NCBI RefSeq assembly: GCF_001282725.1
Contig: NZ_LN876587.1
Location: forward strand, 1,173,695-1,237,694
Length of the DNA stretch: 64,000 bases
Source: Inediibacterium massiliense
GTDB taxonomy: Bacteria > Bacillota > Clostridia > Peptostreptococcales > Thermotaleaceae
Direction of reading: 5' to 3'
The position numbers and the translations under genes are program-made. This document shows positions 8,393 through 17,650 of this stretch, piece after piece (position 1 is the first letter of the stretch; each line of letters opens with the position of its first letter). The notes beneath the pieces are model-generated. The model saw nothing but the letters and a program-made list of their open reading frames with translations. It ran no database searches and was not told the DNA's origin.

Positions 8393-8518
8393 TAATCTTT
8401 TTGATTCTTCCTAACTATATAAACATTTACCAAATAATGTTATAGTATAACTTAGATATTACACTAATGGTCAATAGTAAAGTACTTATAATAATGTTTT
8501 ATAATGGAGGAATGTATA

Positions 8519-8719
8519 ATGAATGATGAATTAATAGTTTTTATCATAACATTAATTTTTTACTATATAGTTAGATATTTTATTGATAGTTCTTTACCAC
8601 TAATACCAGGAATTAATGGCTATAGGAACATCGATGATGTAATAAGTGGTATTATTCAATTACTTATTTTAGTGATAGGGAGTTTTATAGGTTTTATAAT
8701 TTTATATATTATGAGATAA
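8519..8719 (+). CDS. Small two-helix membrane protein, unknown
   Basis: Protein of 66 aa with two predicted membrane helices (about residues 4-24 and 42-64) and a short loop containing PGINGYRNIDD. The ATG at 8519 is chosen because GGAGG lies 8 bases upstream; an upstream in-frame ATG at 8504 overlaps that site. A hairpin with a T run follows at 8784. No family is recognised. It lies between a ynbB relic and the convergent ABC exporter genes. Confidence 0.6.
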   Translation: MNDELIVFIITLIFYYIVRYFIDSSLPLIPGINGYRNIDDVISGIIQLLILVIGSFIGFIILYIMR

Positions 8720-8783
8720 AAGAAGCTATTATAGTATATATTAATAATGACAAAATATTAAAACTCAATATATGTAAATTATT

Positions 8784-8820
8784 AGGAATCCTAATTTCAA
8801 AAAGGGTTCCTTTTATTTTT
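8784..8820 (+). terminator. Terminator after the 66-aa membrane protein
   Basis: AGGAATCC (8784-8791) pairs with GGGTTCCT (8804-8811), with one G-T pair, and is followed by TTTTATTTTT. Confidence 0.55.
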
Positions 8821-8917
8821 GTAGAATATATTAATATATTGAAATCTTTCAGAAGAGATTGATCTATCTGTTAACTCGAAAAGAAGAAAAACACGTTTCC
8901 TTGTTTCTATATATTTT

Positions 8918-9661
8918 TTACTGTACATCTCTCTTTATACTTTTTATACTTAATATTGTTCCTACAGTAAAGGTTGTAGATAATGTAACAATTCCTAAAG
9001 TATAATTAGTATATGTTCTCCCATTTTCATGAGGACTTAATATGGTTGGAACGCTCCAAGGAAACAGTGTGTTAAACGGAGTATTCATTATTATAATACT
9101 AAAAGCCATAGCACTTACCCCCAATATAATTGGTGGTATTATACTTTTATTATGAATACCTAAAAATGCCGCTACAGGAATTAATGCATAGTGCATGATA
9201 ATCATAAATATATATACTTTAGTATAATAGAGTAAAATGTTAAAAGTTAACGGCTCATGCTTTATACTTAATCCTAATAGTAATAATATAATAAACGAAG
9301 AAATAATTGTGACAATAATGAGCATTAGAATAACAATAAGTTTGCTAATGAAAAATTGCATCCTACTTATTGGATATGTAAACATAGTATTTATAGTGTT
9401 TTCTTGATACTCTCTTGAGTATATAAATCCTGTTAGTAAAGAAAAAAATCCTATCCCAAACAATATATTAATCAACATTATGGCACTAGTAAAGTACTCT
9501 TTCCAAACAACTATAGGATACTTTGGATTAAAGGCATAAATAAGAAATATTAGTATGTCTGGTAACAAAGAGCATAAAGGGACACACCATAAAATTTTAC
9601 ATTTCCTTAGCTTAAGAAATTCGGTATTGATTACTGTTAGTAAACTTGCAATTTTACTCAT
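8918..9661 (-). CDS. ABC exporter permease, BcrB/lantibiotic-immunity type
   Basis: ABC-2 type membrane subunit of 247 aa with six predicted helices and the segment FIYSREYQENTINTMFTYPI typical of ABC-2 permeases. It overlaps the ATPase gene upstream by 8 bp, so the two are translationally coupled and form one exporter. The set of response regulator, kinase, ATPase and single permease on one strand is the usual layout for peptide-antibiotic resistance and immunity pumps (BcrAB, NukFEG-like). The substrate is not known from sequence. GGGGGAAAGG precedes the ATG. Confidence 0.88.
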   Translation of the reverse strand: MSKIASLLTVINTEFLKLRKCKILWCVPLCSLLPDILIFLIYAFNPKYPIVVWKEYFTSAIMLINILFGIGFFSLLTGFIYSREYQENTINTMFTYPISRMQFFISKLIVILMLIIVTIISSFIILLLLGLSIKHEPLTFNILLYYTKVYIFMIIMHYALIPVAAFLGIHNKSIIPPIILGVSAMAFSIIIMNTPFNTLFPWSVPTILSPHENGRTYTNYTLGIVTLSTTFTVGTILSIKSIKRDVQ

Positions 9662-10574
9662 TATCCTTTCCCCCTATCAGTTCAATAAAATAATCTTCAA
9701 GACTATCCCTCATTATGGATATTTCTTTAACATCAATATTATTTTGTATTAATATTTTATTGATATCTGAAGTTTCTGTTATCCTTTCATAAATCTTAAT
9801 AACCCCTTGCTCTGAAACTATATAATCTTTTATATTACATTTCTGCTCTAAAATAACTGTTGTATCTCTATCGTTATTAACCTTTAGTTCTATATAATGT
9901 CTATTTTTCTGTTTCAAAGCCTCAGAATTTATCTCTTCTAGTAGCCTCCCTTTATGTATTATACCTACTTTTGTAGCTAATTGCTGTACTTCACTTAAAA
10001 TGTGACTGGATATAAGTACAGTTATATTTCTCTTTTGTGAAAGTTCTAGTATAAGTTGACGCATTTCTTTTATACCCATAGGATCTAATCCATTTGTTGG
10101 TTCATCTAATATCAAAAGTTCAGGATTGTGAATCAATGCTCTTGCTATACCTAGTCTTTGTTTCATTCCTAAAGAGAATTCTTTGGCTTTTCTATTCTTA
10201 GCCTCAAGTATTCCTACAGTTTCTAAGGATTCTTCTATGCAGTTTGTACCTGGAATCCCCATAAGCTTTCTATGAATATTTAGATTTTCTACTGCCGTTA
10301 AATTTTCATAAAAACCAGGAAATTCTATAATAGATCCAACCCTATCAAAAATATATTTTTTATTTTCGCTTACCTTTTCACCGAATAGCTCAATCTCTCC
10401 AGTGGTAGATTTAATTAATCCCATAATCATTCTCATAGTGGTAGTTTTACCTGCACCATTTTGTCCTAAAAATCCATAAATATCACCCTTTTCAATAGTT
10501 ATATTTACACCATCAACAGCCTTATGATGTTTGTATTTTTTTGTTAGATTATATGTTTTTAATACAGTCTCCAT
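9654..10574 (-). CDS. ABC exporter ATP-binding protein, BcrA-like
   Basis: ATPase subunit of 306 aa. Walker A is GQNGAGKTTT, the ABC signature is FSLGMKQRLG, Walker B is LLILDEPTNGLDP and the H-loop is ISSHILSE. An extra C-terminal domain of about 90 residues follows the ATPase core, as in BcrA-type exporters. It pairs with the permease gene just downstream (8-bp overlap). CTTA direct repeats about 65-95 bases upstream suggest control by the neighbouring response regulator. Confers, by family, resistance to cell-wall-active peptides; the exact drug is inferred only. Confidence 0.92.
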   Translation of the reverse strand: METVLKTYNLTKKYKHHKAVDGVNITIEKGDIYGFLGQNGAGKTTTMRMIMGLIKSTTGEIELFGEKVSENKKYIFDRVGSIIEFPGFYENLTAVENLNIHRKLMGIPGTNCIEESLETVGILEAKNRKAKEFSLGMKQRLGIARALIHNPELLILDEPTNGLDPMGIKEMRQLILELSQKRNITVLISSHILSEVQQLATKVGIIHKGRLLEEINSEALKQKNRHYIELKVNNDRDTTVILEQKCNIKDYIVSEQGVIKIYERITETSDINKILIQNNIDVKEISIMRDSLEDYFIELIGGKDNE

Positions 10575-10638
10575 CGTTATCTACTCCTAACATTAATTAA
10601 TCTTATAGGTTATATACTACTGCAGTATTTTAAAATAA

Positions 10639-10670
10639 TCTTAACAAAAACCTTACAAATACCTTAAATA
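10639..10670 (-). promoter_or_regulatory. Direct-repeat response-regulator site upstream of the BcrA-like gene
   Basis: The plus strand shows CTTA at 10640, 10652 and 10663 within CTTAACAAAA, CTTACAAATA and CTTAAATATA, spaced 12 and 11 bases. OmpR-family regulators typically bind such one-turn direct repeats. They lie just upstream of the likely promoter (TATAAC near 10611). Confidence 0.4.
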
Positions 10671-10673
10671 TAT

Positions 10674-10713
10674 AAATAGCCAATATAAAGTTTTTACTTT
10701 ACATTAGCTATTT
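10674..10713 (-). terminator. Hairpin at the 3' end of the sensor kinase gene
   Basis: AAATAGC (10674-10680) pairs with GCTATTT (10707-10713), extended by AAT/ATT, overlapping the kinase stop codon. It may separate the two-component genes from the exporter genes. The T run is weak. Confidence 0.4.
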
Positions 10714-11631
10714 ATATAAAGGCAATGAAAATGAAAAGGTAGTTTTTTCATTTGGTATGCTATTAACTGAAATTTCTCCTTTTAAGCTCTCTACAAGTTC
10801 TTTAACTATTGCAAGGCCTAGTCCACTTCCATATACTCTTTTATTTCTTGAAGGTTCTACAGTATATAATCTATCAAATATGTACGGAATATCTTTCTCT
10901 GGGATGCCAACCCCTCCATTCCATACATCTACCCATATCATAGCATTTTCCTCTCTTATTTTTATTCCAATTATTTTTCCTTTTTTTCCATATCTGAGAG
11001 CATTGAGTAATAGATTCGATAATATCCTATCAATTAATTTACTATCCCCCCACACAAAAAAATCTTTTTCTGGTATATCTATAACAGGTTCAATACTTTC
11101 ATTTATAAATTCCCAATAGAATCCTACCAATACTTCTTGAACTGTATTAGTTAAGTTAATTTTTTCTACTTTAATCAATATATCTTCTGATTCTAATTTA
11201 GATATCTCAAAAAATTCTTCAAGTAATTTATATAGTTTTTCCGACTTGTCATACGCTATACTCAAGAAATATTGTCGTTCTTCATCACTTAAATTTTTAT
11301 CTTTATTTAAAGCTTCTAAATATCCTAGAATTGAAGTTAAAGGAGTTCTTATATCATGTGATATATTTGATATCATTTTTTTCCTTGATTCTTCAAGATA
11401 TTCTTTTTTTTCAACAGTACGCTGAAATTGATCTATTATAGAATTTAAACTGATTCCTAGGTTTTGTATATCTTTAATATGAGAATAAAAACGCAATCTC
11501 ATATTAAAATTACCATCTTTTATATATTCTAGAGTTCTATTAATTCTATTTATTTGAGTTGAAAAATAAATATTTCTAAATATTGATATGCAACAAATAC
11601 ATATTAAAATAATATAAAAATATATATTCAT
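10708..11631 (-). CDS. Sensor histidine kinase of the BcrAB-like module
   Basis: Kinase of 307 aa with one N-terminal membrane helix (about residues 2-20) and a short linker. The HisKA phospho-acceptor motif is SHDIRTPLTSILGYL. The HATPase region has NLLLNALRYG (N box), VWNGGVGIP (G1) and GSGLGLAIV (G2). There is almost no extracellular domain, so, as in BceS-type kinases, the signal may come through the transporter; this is inference. The gene follows its response regulator by 2 bases and precedes the exporter genes. Confidence 0.9.
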   Translation of the reverse strand: MNIYFYIILICICCISIFRNIYFSTQINRINRTLEYIKDGNFNMRLRFYSHIKDIQNLGISLNSIIDQFQRTVEKKEYLEESRKKMISNISHDIRTPLTSILGYLEALNKDKNLSDEERQYFLSIAYDKSEKLYKLLEEFFEISKLESEDILIKVEKINLTNTVQEVLVGFYWEFINESIEPVIDIPEKDFFVWGDSKLIDRILSNLLLNALRYGKKGKIIGIKIREENAMIWVDVWNGGVGIPEKDIPYIFDRLYTVEPSRNKRVYGSGLGLAIVKELVESLKGEISVNSIPNEKTTFSFSLPLYK

Positions 11632-11633
11632 TA

Positions 11634-12332
11634 TTATACCTCACCTAACTTATAGCCTATCCCCCAAACCGTTTTTATATATTCAGGGCTAGATGAGCTA
11701 TCTTCAATTTTGTTTCTAAGACGACTTATATGTACCATTACTGTATTTTGATCAGCAATATATTCTTCCCCCCAAACAATGCTTAAAAGTTGACATTTGG
11801 TAAATACCTTATTAGGATAAGTCATTAAAAGCTTCAGTATTTCAAATTCTTTTGCAGTGAGAGATATATTTTTTTCTCCCACTTCAACCTCATAAGTATT
11901 TAAGTTCAACTTGAGTTTTCCATGTTCTAATATTTCTTTTTGTTTAATTTTATTGTCAAAATATAGGTATCTTCTTAATTGAGCTTTAACTCTTGCAATA
12001 ACCTCTCCTATCTCAAAAGGTTTTGTAATATAATCATCTGCTCCTAATTCAAGTCCAAATATTTTATCTGTTTGCTCATCTTTTGCAGATAAAATAATAA
12101 CTGGTATTGTTGCTTTCTCTCTAATCTTTAAAAGAACCTCACCTCCATTAAGAAGTGGTAACATTAAATCTAATATGACTAATTGATATGTGTTATTCTC
12201 AAATTTATTTATGGCCTCTATACCATCAAAACTACAGTCAACATTATATCCTTCTTTTCTCAAATAATTTGTAATTAGATAGTTAATTTCTTTGTCATCC
12301 TCAACTATTAAAAGATTTGCATTATTCAACAT
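11634..12332 (-). CDS. OmpR-family response regulator of the BcrAB-like module
   Basis: Regulator of 232 aa with a receiver domain (acidic pair ED near residue 11, phospho-acceptor D in LVILDLMLP, Lys in TKPFE) and a C-terminal OmpR-type winged helix (LTAKEFEILKLLM, then TVMVHISRLRNKIE). It is the first gene of the response regulator-kinase-ATPase-permease set. CTTA direct repeats ahead of the ATPase gene are a plausible target. DNA upstream (12333-12414) is short and AT-rich, leading into a repeat copied from the ynbB region. Confidence 0.92.
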   Translation of the reverse strand: MLNNANLLIVEDDKEINYLITNYLRKEGYNVDCSFDGIEAINKFENNTYQLVILDLMLPLLNGGEVLLKIREKATIPVIILSAKDEQTDKIFGLELGADDYITKPFEIGEVIARVKAQLRRYLYFDNKIKQKEILEHGKLKLNLNTYEVEVGEKNISLTAKEFEILKLLMTYPNKVFTKCQLLSIVWGEEYIADQNTVMVHISRLRNKIEDSSSSPEYIKTVWGIGYKLGEV

Positions 12333-12414
12333 TCTTCATCCTTATCATAATTTATATTTTGCCTAACTTACGATACAGTTTTTAACTACAAAAACTATCC
12401 TTAACTTAGTAATA

Positions 12415-12729
12415 TCAATACTTAACTACTTTAATTCTAAAATTCCACCAATATAATATAGGTTTTGATTGCGATAACATCAATGTTATATTTACAATCC
12501 ACATTATAACATAATTATTAATATCATTGCATATTTCAAGTTCCATCAACTCCCTTTTCCTACCTTAAATTTAAACACAAAAAACTTGCAAAACACTTTC
12601 GGTTTTGCAAGTTCAGTCTACAACTTTATTTAACAACTATACTTCTATAACTCTATACACCCTTTATCTATAAGGGATTGAAGTCCTTTTAGTGCTCCAA
12701 GCTTAGCATGCTCATAAGTAAGTCCCCCT
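12415..12729 (-). repeat. Left copy of a direct repeat: ynbB 3' end plus terminator and downstream DNA
   Basis: This stretch closely matches 17327-17650 in the same orientation, including non-coding DNA, the terminator hairpin and the last codons of ynbB. The two copies flank the NhaC/two-component cassette (about 12.74-17.3 kb). Similarity is high over roughly 12500-12729 and looser on the left. Confidence 0.8.
12584..12612 (-). terminator. Copied ynbB terminator
   Basis: ACTTGCAAAAC (12584-12594) pairs with GTTTTGCAAGT (12602-12612), with a T run on the minus-strand side. The same hairpin lies at 17501-17531 after the intact gene. Confidence 0.65.
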
Positions 12730-12730
12730 T
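12644..12730 (-). pseudogene. Detached 3' end of a ynbB-type gene (copy 2)
   Basis: The minus strand reads GGLTYEHAKLGALKGLQSLI and then DKGCIEL-stop. This differs from the intact gene end at one residue (L for F). Upstream the frame continues in unrelated sequence (ISKYTQ, then RYPRAE with an in-frame stop nearby) that I do not recognise, to about 12836. Confidence 0.8.
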
Positions 12731-12838
12731 GGGTATACTTACTTATATTATTGGTCTTATGTCCATGTTCAAAGCGAATTCATTCTGCTCTTGGATATCT
12801 TTCTCCTACCCAATTTGAAGAATTAAATTCATAAAATC

Positions 12839-12873
12839 AAAAGTGCCTGATGTCCAAAGCTCCAGGCACTTTT
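12839..12873 (-). terminator. Terminator of the NhaC cassette
   Basis: AAAAGTGCCTG (12839-12849) pairs perfectly with CAGGCACTTTT (12863-12873). It lies 25 bases after the 137-aa gene on the minus strand. Confidence 0.75.
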
Positions 12874-12897
12874 AAAATTATAGAATTTGATTATTTA

Positions 12898-13311
12898 CTA
12901 TTTGTGATTCACTTCTGCGATATAAATCTTTGAATTCATTCTGCCTGCAATATCTATTGCTTCGCCGGCATCATCCACTGATAAAATAAACCTTCTAGAT
13001 ACCACATCCTTACCAATATGCAGTTCCACATTTGGTCTGGATTTGATTGAATCTGTATGAATTGTTTTTATTTCGGCCCAGTCCCACATATTATGAAACT
13101 GGACTCCACAGACAGTGTACAGAATATCCACTCCTTCTTGTGAAATCACATGTTTTCTGTCAGAAAAAGTGGCAAGAATCATGATAATTCCAAATGGCAG
13201 GTAAAACCAGTTATGATTTACAGCTGCGTTATAAACAGCATAAGCTCCAAAGATGATAACTGCCACCTTTACCCACAGTTTTCGTTCCGGCATGATTCCG
13301 TAATATTCCAT
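12898..13311 (-). CDS. Small membrane protein with PH-like C-terminal part, unknown
   Basis: Protein of 137 aa with two closely spaced predicted helices (about residues 13-46). A cytoplasmic-looking beta-rich part (about 52-130) resembles bacterial PH-like domains in its pattern (ISQEGVDILYTV, WAEIKTIHTD). GAGGAG precedes the ATG. It is the last gene of the NhaC cassette, 34 bases after the antiporter gene, and shares that cassette's higher GC content. I do not recognise a named family. Confidence 0.6.
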   Translation of the reverse strand: MEYYGIMPERKLWVKVAVIIFGAYAVYNAAVNHNWFYLPFGIIMILATFSDRKHVISQEGVDILYTVCGVQFHNMWDWAEIKTIHTDSIKSRPNVELHIGKDVVSRRFILSVDDAGEAIDIAGRMNSKIYIAEVNHK

Positions 13312-13345
13312 AGTATCTCCTCTCTTATATTAGCTAGATTTGTTT

Positions 13346-14866
13346 CTATAGGCTCTTACATAATCCAGCATTTCTTCTTTCTGCAAGCGCTTTCATAGCC
13401 TTTTCATGTGCTTCTTCAGGTGCACCAGCAGGTCCATGACCTTTTTTTAGCTTACCAAACATATTAGTTCTTGATCCATCAGCATATAAAATATTTCCAC
13501 CCCAGCTTACAGTAGCAATAGCATAAATAGGATTGATGATATTCATGAAGCAAAATGGCAAGTATGACAGTGTTGGAACTCCAAGCACTGCTGAATGGTA
13601 TGCACCGCAAGATGACCAAGGGATAAGTGGTGACCATAAAGTACCACCGTCTTCAAGTGTTCTTGACAGCATGTTCCTACCAAGACCCATTTCGTCAAAG
13701 TTATTCTTATACATTGATGAAGGAATGATTAATCCTAAGTACTGGTCGCACATAGTTGTGATACAGAACATTGAAGTCGTAAGGGTAACAAGAACTAACT
13801 GGAATGGAGTCTTAACCTTCTTGATAAGTCCACCAAGAAGTGATTCTACTGAACCAATCTTCTGAAGTATACCACCAAAAGCAACCGCAACTATTACAAG
13901 ATTGTTAGTCCAAAGCATACTATCCATACCACCTCTGTTTACAAGCTTTGTAAACAATGCGTTTTCTGATTCAGCTGCATATCCATAGTGTAACATTTTG
14001 ATGCAGTCAGAGATTCCAGCACCCTGGAAAATTAAAGCAAATACACATCCAATCAAGGAAAGAAGTACAACTGAAGGAATAGCTGGCATCTTTATTACTG
14101 CTACTACTATAATCAGTAAAATAGGAATAAGAAGAATTGGACTCATATATGTATAGTGGTCAATGATTGCAGCTGATAACTCATTTGCAAGAGTAGGGTC
14201 ATAGTTCTGAACCTCTGAAAGTGAGAAAAATGCAAATATACATGTTGCAATAACTAAACTTGGGAAAGTTGTAGTTACCATAGCTGCTACATGATCAAAA
14301 AGTCCAGTCTGTGCAGAACCAGCAGCCAGATTTGTTGAGTCTGAAAGTGGTGAGAATTTATCGCCACAACATGCGCCTGAAAGAATAGCACCTGCAATAA
14401 GTGCTGGATTTAGTCCCATTGTTGTACCTATAGCCATAAATGCAATACCAAGAGTTGCTGTTACTGTCCATGCTGATCCAAGTGCAATACCTACAACTGC
14501 ACAAAGAATTGTTACAAATGGAAGGAATATAGACGGTGTAAATAGCTTCAGCCCATAATAGACTACCGCTGGGATAGTTCCACATGCAGTAAATGAACCA
14601 ATCAGGCATCCCACAAGAAGAATGATAATGATTGCTTCAAGGGACTGATTAACAGCTTCAAGACCTGCAGCAAGCATTTCCTTGTAGTTGTAGCCGCACA
14701 GTTTTCCAATAACCATGGCAACTGCACATGCAAGAGTTACAGGAATATGAGGATCCAGTCCCCAGCCAAGTGCATAGTTTGTGATCATTACTGTCAGAAG
14801 AAAAACAATTGGAATAAGAGCTTCCACTTTGTTAGGCAATCTGACTGTTTTGTTTTTTTCACTCAT
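13346..14866 (-). CDS. nhaC: NhaC-type Na+/H+ antiporter
   Basis: Integral membrane protein of 506 aa with about 11-12 predicted helices. Typical NhaC-family blocks are ILSGACCGDKFSPLSDSTNL and LWSPLIPWSSCGAY. Family members exchange Na+ (or malate/lactate in relatives) for H+. The ATG at 14866 is chosen because GGAGGTG lies 5 bases upstream; an in-frame start at 14899 has no such site. Base composition and codon choice look GC-richer than the neighbours. It follows the kinase and regulator genes and is probably under their control. Confidence 0.88.
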   Translation of the reverse strand: MSEKNKTVRLPNKVEALIPIVFLLTVMITNYALGWGLDPHIPVTLACAVAMVIGKLCGYNYKEMLAAGLEAVNQSLEAIIIILLVGCLIGSFTACGTIPAVVYYGLKLFTPSIFLPFVTILCAVVGIALGSAWTVTATLGIAFMAIGTTMGLNPALIAGAILSGACCGDKFSPLSDSTNLAAGSAQTGLFDHVAAMVTTTFPSLVIATCIFAFFSLSEVQNYDPTLANELSAAIIDHYTYMSPILLIPILLIIVVAVIKMPAIPSVVLLSLIGCVFALIFQGAGISDCIKMLHYGYAAESENALFTKLVNRGGMDSMLWTNNLVIVAVAFGGILQKIGSVESLLGGLIKKVKTPFQLVLVTLTTSMFCITTMCDQYLGLIIPSSMYKNNFDEMGLGRNMLSRTLEDGGTLWSPLIPWSSCGAYHSAVLGVPTLSYLPFCFMNIINPIYAIATVSWGGNILYADGSRTNMFGKLKKGHGPAGAPEEAHEKAMKALAERRNAGLCKSL

Positions 14867-14976
14867 AAAAACACCTCCGAAAATATGATGATTTATCAAA
14901 TTACAATTCCATCATAATATTCTCTCCGTCAAGGAAGTGTCAATAAATATGAATATTAGTCAATTTTTTTTAATAT

Positions 14977-15792
14977 TTATTTTTGATATTTTTCCCTTTC
15001 GATGAAAGCATTAACCTCTTCAGCCCAAGAATATTGAGCCATATATTCGCCATGATAAAGCCTTCTGCCCTCTACACTGTTTTCTACCCATTTAAAGTAG
15101 TCACACTGGATACATTCTAAGTTTGACAGTCCAATCTGGCCTCTTTCACTATATATTATTTTTCCACATCCAAGCTGGTTCAACACATCCTGCAAGTCTT
15201 TTTTGAGCATCCTGTAGTACGAATCATGACCATCTTCCTCCCATAAAGTTGCAATTACTTCCTTTGAAGTACATCTTGCGCCCTTTCTGTGAACAAGATA
15301 TGCCAGAAGCTCCTTTGTCTTATCAAATTTAAATTTTGCAGGTTTTCCATCTATACGTATCTCAAAATTTCCAAAGCAGGTTATCTGTATCCTCCGTTCC
15401 TCTTCCCCTACTGGATTCTCCTGAGATGAATATCTAAGATTTTCAAGTGCATGACGTATCTGCTCCACATTTGCTGGCTTCATGATATAGTCACTGGCAT
15501 CCAGTCTAAATGCCTCTCCCATATGATCCGAATAACCAGTCACAAATATGAAGTTAGTCTTAGGGTACAATTTCTTAAGCTCGTTGGCAAACTCTATGCC
15601 ATTTAATCCCGGCATTTGTATATCAATAAAGCACACATGAAACTGCTGCTGCTTGGCAAGCTCCAGTGACTGAAGAGGATTATTTGCCGTTACAACTTCT
15701 GCTTTTTCATCAGCTTCACATATTAATGCTGCAAGATACTCTGCTGCAATTATCTCATCGTCCAATACTAAGTATTTCACGTCGTTCACCAC
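14977..15792 (-). CDS. Response regulator with SARP/BTAD-like output domain
   Basis: Protein of about 271 aa. The receiver domain (about residues 5-125) has LVLDDE, the phospho-acceptor in VCFIDIQMPGLNG and Lys in YIMKPA. The C-terminal part (about 140-225) is an OmpR/SARP-like winged helix (ITCFGNFEIRIDGKP, then FDKTKELLAYLVHRKGARCT) with a short BTAD-like tail. This is an unusual partner for a LytS/YesM-type kinase, where LytTR or AraC outputs are more common. Several GTG codons (15780, 15789, 15792) could start it; all overlap or adjoin the kinase gene end, implying coupled translation. Confidence 0.85.
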   Translation of the reverse strand: MVNDVKYLVLDDEIIAAEYLAALICEADEKAEVVTANNPLQSLELAKQQQFHVCFIDIQMPGLNGIEFANELKKLYPKTNFIFVTGYSDHMGEAFRLDASDYIMKPANVEQIRHALENLRYSSQENPVGEEERRIQITCFGNFEIRIDGKPAKFKFDKTKELLAYLVHRKGARCTSKEVIATLWEEDGHDSYYRMLKKDLQDVLNQLGCGKIIYSERGQIGLSNLECIQCDYFKWVENSVEGRRLYHGEYMAQYSWAEEVNAFIEREKYQK

Positions 15793-17059
15793 TCTCCAGT
15801 CTTACATTTTTTCTTTCTCCCGGAATAATAATTTTTACAGTTGTTCCAATTCCTATAAAACTTGTAATTTCCATTTCTGCCTTAACCATACTTTTGAGTC
15901 GTTCATTTACATTATGTATGCCAACATGAGGTTTTCCATCATTTAATGCCTTGTCTATTTCAAAGCCTATTCCATTATCTGCAATTGTTATAATGTGATC
16001 TCTCCCCTGCTTTTCTGTAGAAATCTTTATTGTTCCTCCCTCAAGCTTTTTGCATATTCCGTGCTTAACTGCATTTTCCACAATTGGCTGCAACGTCAGG
16101 ATTGGCATATTAAAATCATCTGATTTTATATCATATTCTACCTTTACCCTATCCCCAAATCTCAGTTTTTCTATATCAAGATAAATATTTGTATGCTCCA
16201 GCTCCTGAGAAAAAGGATGTGTGTCATTTTCGCCCATACTATACATATTTTCCCTAAGATATCTGGAAAATTTTATAGTAGTTTCCTCTGCAAGCTTCGG
16301 ATTTGCTCGGCAAAGTGCAGTGATAGTATTTAATGTATTGTATAAGAAGTGAGGCTGTATCTGTGAAAGCATCAATGATACTCTTTGCTCCCTCAGCTTC
16401 ATTTCCTTTTCCTCATTTACCTGCTGTGATATATATACATGTATTACAAGGTAATAAAACAAAAATGCTACAGCATAAGTTTCGTTCAATATTCCTGCTC
16501 GTACCCCTATTGATTCCATAATATTGGCAGTCATCAGCCAGGCTATACAGAAGAAAGCTCCAAGAGAATTTACATCTGTTTTTCTATAAAATTCCATATT
16601 CAATATAAGAAGGAATATAACCCAATATACCCAGTCCGTAACAATAAAGGTATATCCCACAAGTCCAAGTTCAAGGCTTCCATCGGACCCAAAATAAAAT
16701 ACATTATTTTTAAAAAATGCACGGCAGTAAAAAAGGAAATTCACTATGGCGGGAACATAGATTAATTTATTTTTTGGTTCCACCATATTTATGACTGTAG
16801 CCATAACCAAAGGTTTTAGAGAGTAATAGGTTATACCTGTTATGATGAGGGGCAATCCCACCATAGCTTGCTCCTTAAGATAATTCATATAGAACTCCGC
16901 TATAGACAGAATCAAAAGCAGTGTCATATTTATAACCATTCGTTTTTTTATAGATATATCTACTGCCGATTTCATGGAAACAACAAAATATATACCCACT
17001 ACTATTGCAATAAGTATATAGTTTTCAACAAGATAATTTTGCAAATATGTCTCTTTCAC
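15755..17059 (-). CDS. LytS/YesM-type sensor histidine kinase
   Basis: Kinase of 434 aa with six or so predicted helices in the N-terminal half (about residues 12-215). A His_kinase domain follows (MLSQIQPHFLYNTLNTITAL), then HATPase motifs VENAVKHGI, IADNGIGFEI and GIHNVNERL. The multi-helix sensor resembles no specific named type. The GTG at 17059 is preferred because GAGGTGA lies 5 bases upstream. It heads the cassette kinase, SARP-type regulator, NhaC, 137-aa protein, and is GC-richer than the housekeeping genes. Confidence 0.87.
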   Translation of the reverse strand: MKETYLQNYLVENYILIAIVVGIYFVVSMKSAVDISIKKRMVINMTLLLILSIAEFYMNYLKEQAMVGLPLIITGITYYSLKPLVMATVINMVEPKNKLIYVPAIVNFLFYCRAFFKNNVFYFGSDGSLELGLVGYTFIVTDWVYWVIFLLILNMEFYRKTDVNSLGAFFCIAWLMTANIMESIGVRAGILNETYAVAFLFYYLVIHVYISQQVNEEKEMKLREQRVSLMLSQIQPHFLYNTLNTITALCRANPKLAEETTIKFSRYLRENMYSMGENDTHPFSQELEHTNIYLDIEKLRFGDRVKVEYDIKSDDFNMPILTLQPIVENAVKHGICKKLEGGTIKISTEKQGRDHIITIADNGIGFEIDKALNDGKPHVGIHNVNERLKSMVKAEMEITSFIGIGTTVKIIIPGERKNVRLESGERREILSIGR

Positions 17060-17326
17060 GTACTTCACCTCATACTATTCAAAAACAATTTAAACTCTGC
17101 CTAGCCTTCTTTCAAATCAAGTGAATTTTAATGAAATTACCACTTTTTCGCAAAATGGATATGTCATTTTTTCACTTCCATATAAGCATACAATAACTAC
17201 CACTAGGAATTTTATTTTTACTTATAATATTACTATATCATGTTTACTTAATCAATATGCACATGATATCCGTCGTTATTTATGGTACGGTTCAACCTAT
17301 CATATTATAAACTTAAATATATTTAC

Positions 17327-17650
17327 TCAATACTTAACTACTTTCATTCTAATTTTTTACTTCTCATTATAAAAATTAATCTTATTTGCCAAAATTATAC
17401 TACAACACCTTTAATCCATATTATAACATAACTATTAATATCATTGCATATTTCAAGTTCTCTCAACTCCCTTTTCCTACCTTAAATTTAAACACAAAAA
17501 AACTTGCAAAACACTTTTGGTTTTGCAAGTTTCCTTTACAACTTTATTAAACAACTACACTTCTATAACTCTATACATCCTTTATCTATAAGGGATTGTA
17601 ATCCTTTTAATGCTCCAAACTTAGCATGTTCATAAGTAAGTCCACCTTGA
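17327..17650 (-). repeat. Right copy of the direct repeat flanking the NhaC cassette
   Basis: Matches 12415-12729. It includes AT-rich spacer, the terminator and the last 29 codons of the intact ynbB-type gene. The remaining gap 17060-17326 is AT-rich; it should hold the kinase promoter, but I see no confident motif. Confidence 0.8.
17501..17531 (-). terminator. Terminator of the ynbB-type gene
   Basis: AACTTGCAAAAC (17501-17512) pairs with GTTTTGCAAGTT (17520-17531), followed on the minus strand by TTTTTTTG. Confidence 0.8.

Noticed and set aside
14358-14609. 83-codon minus-strand frame within nhaC
   Set aside because: It is out of frame in a clear antiporter gene, is Trp/Cys-rich and lacks a ribosome site.
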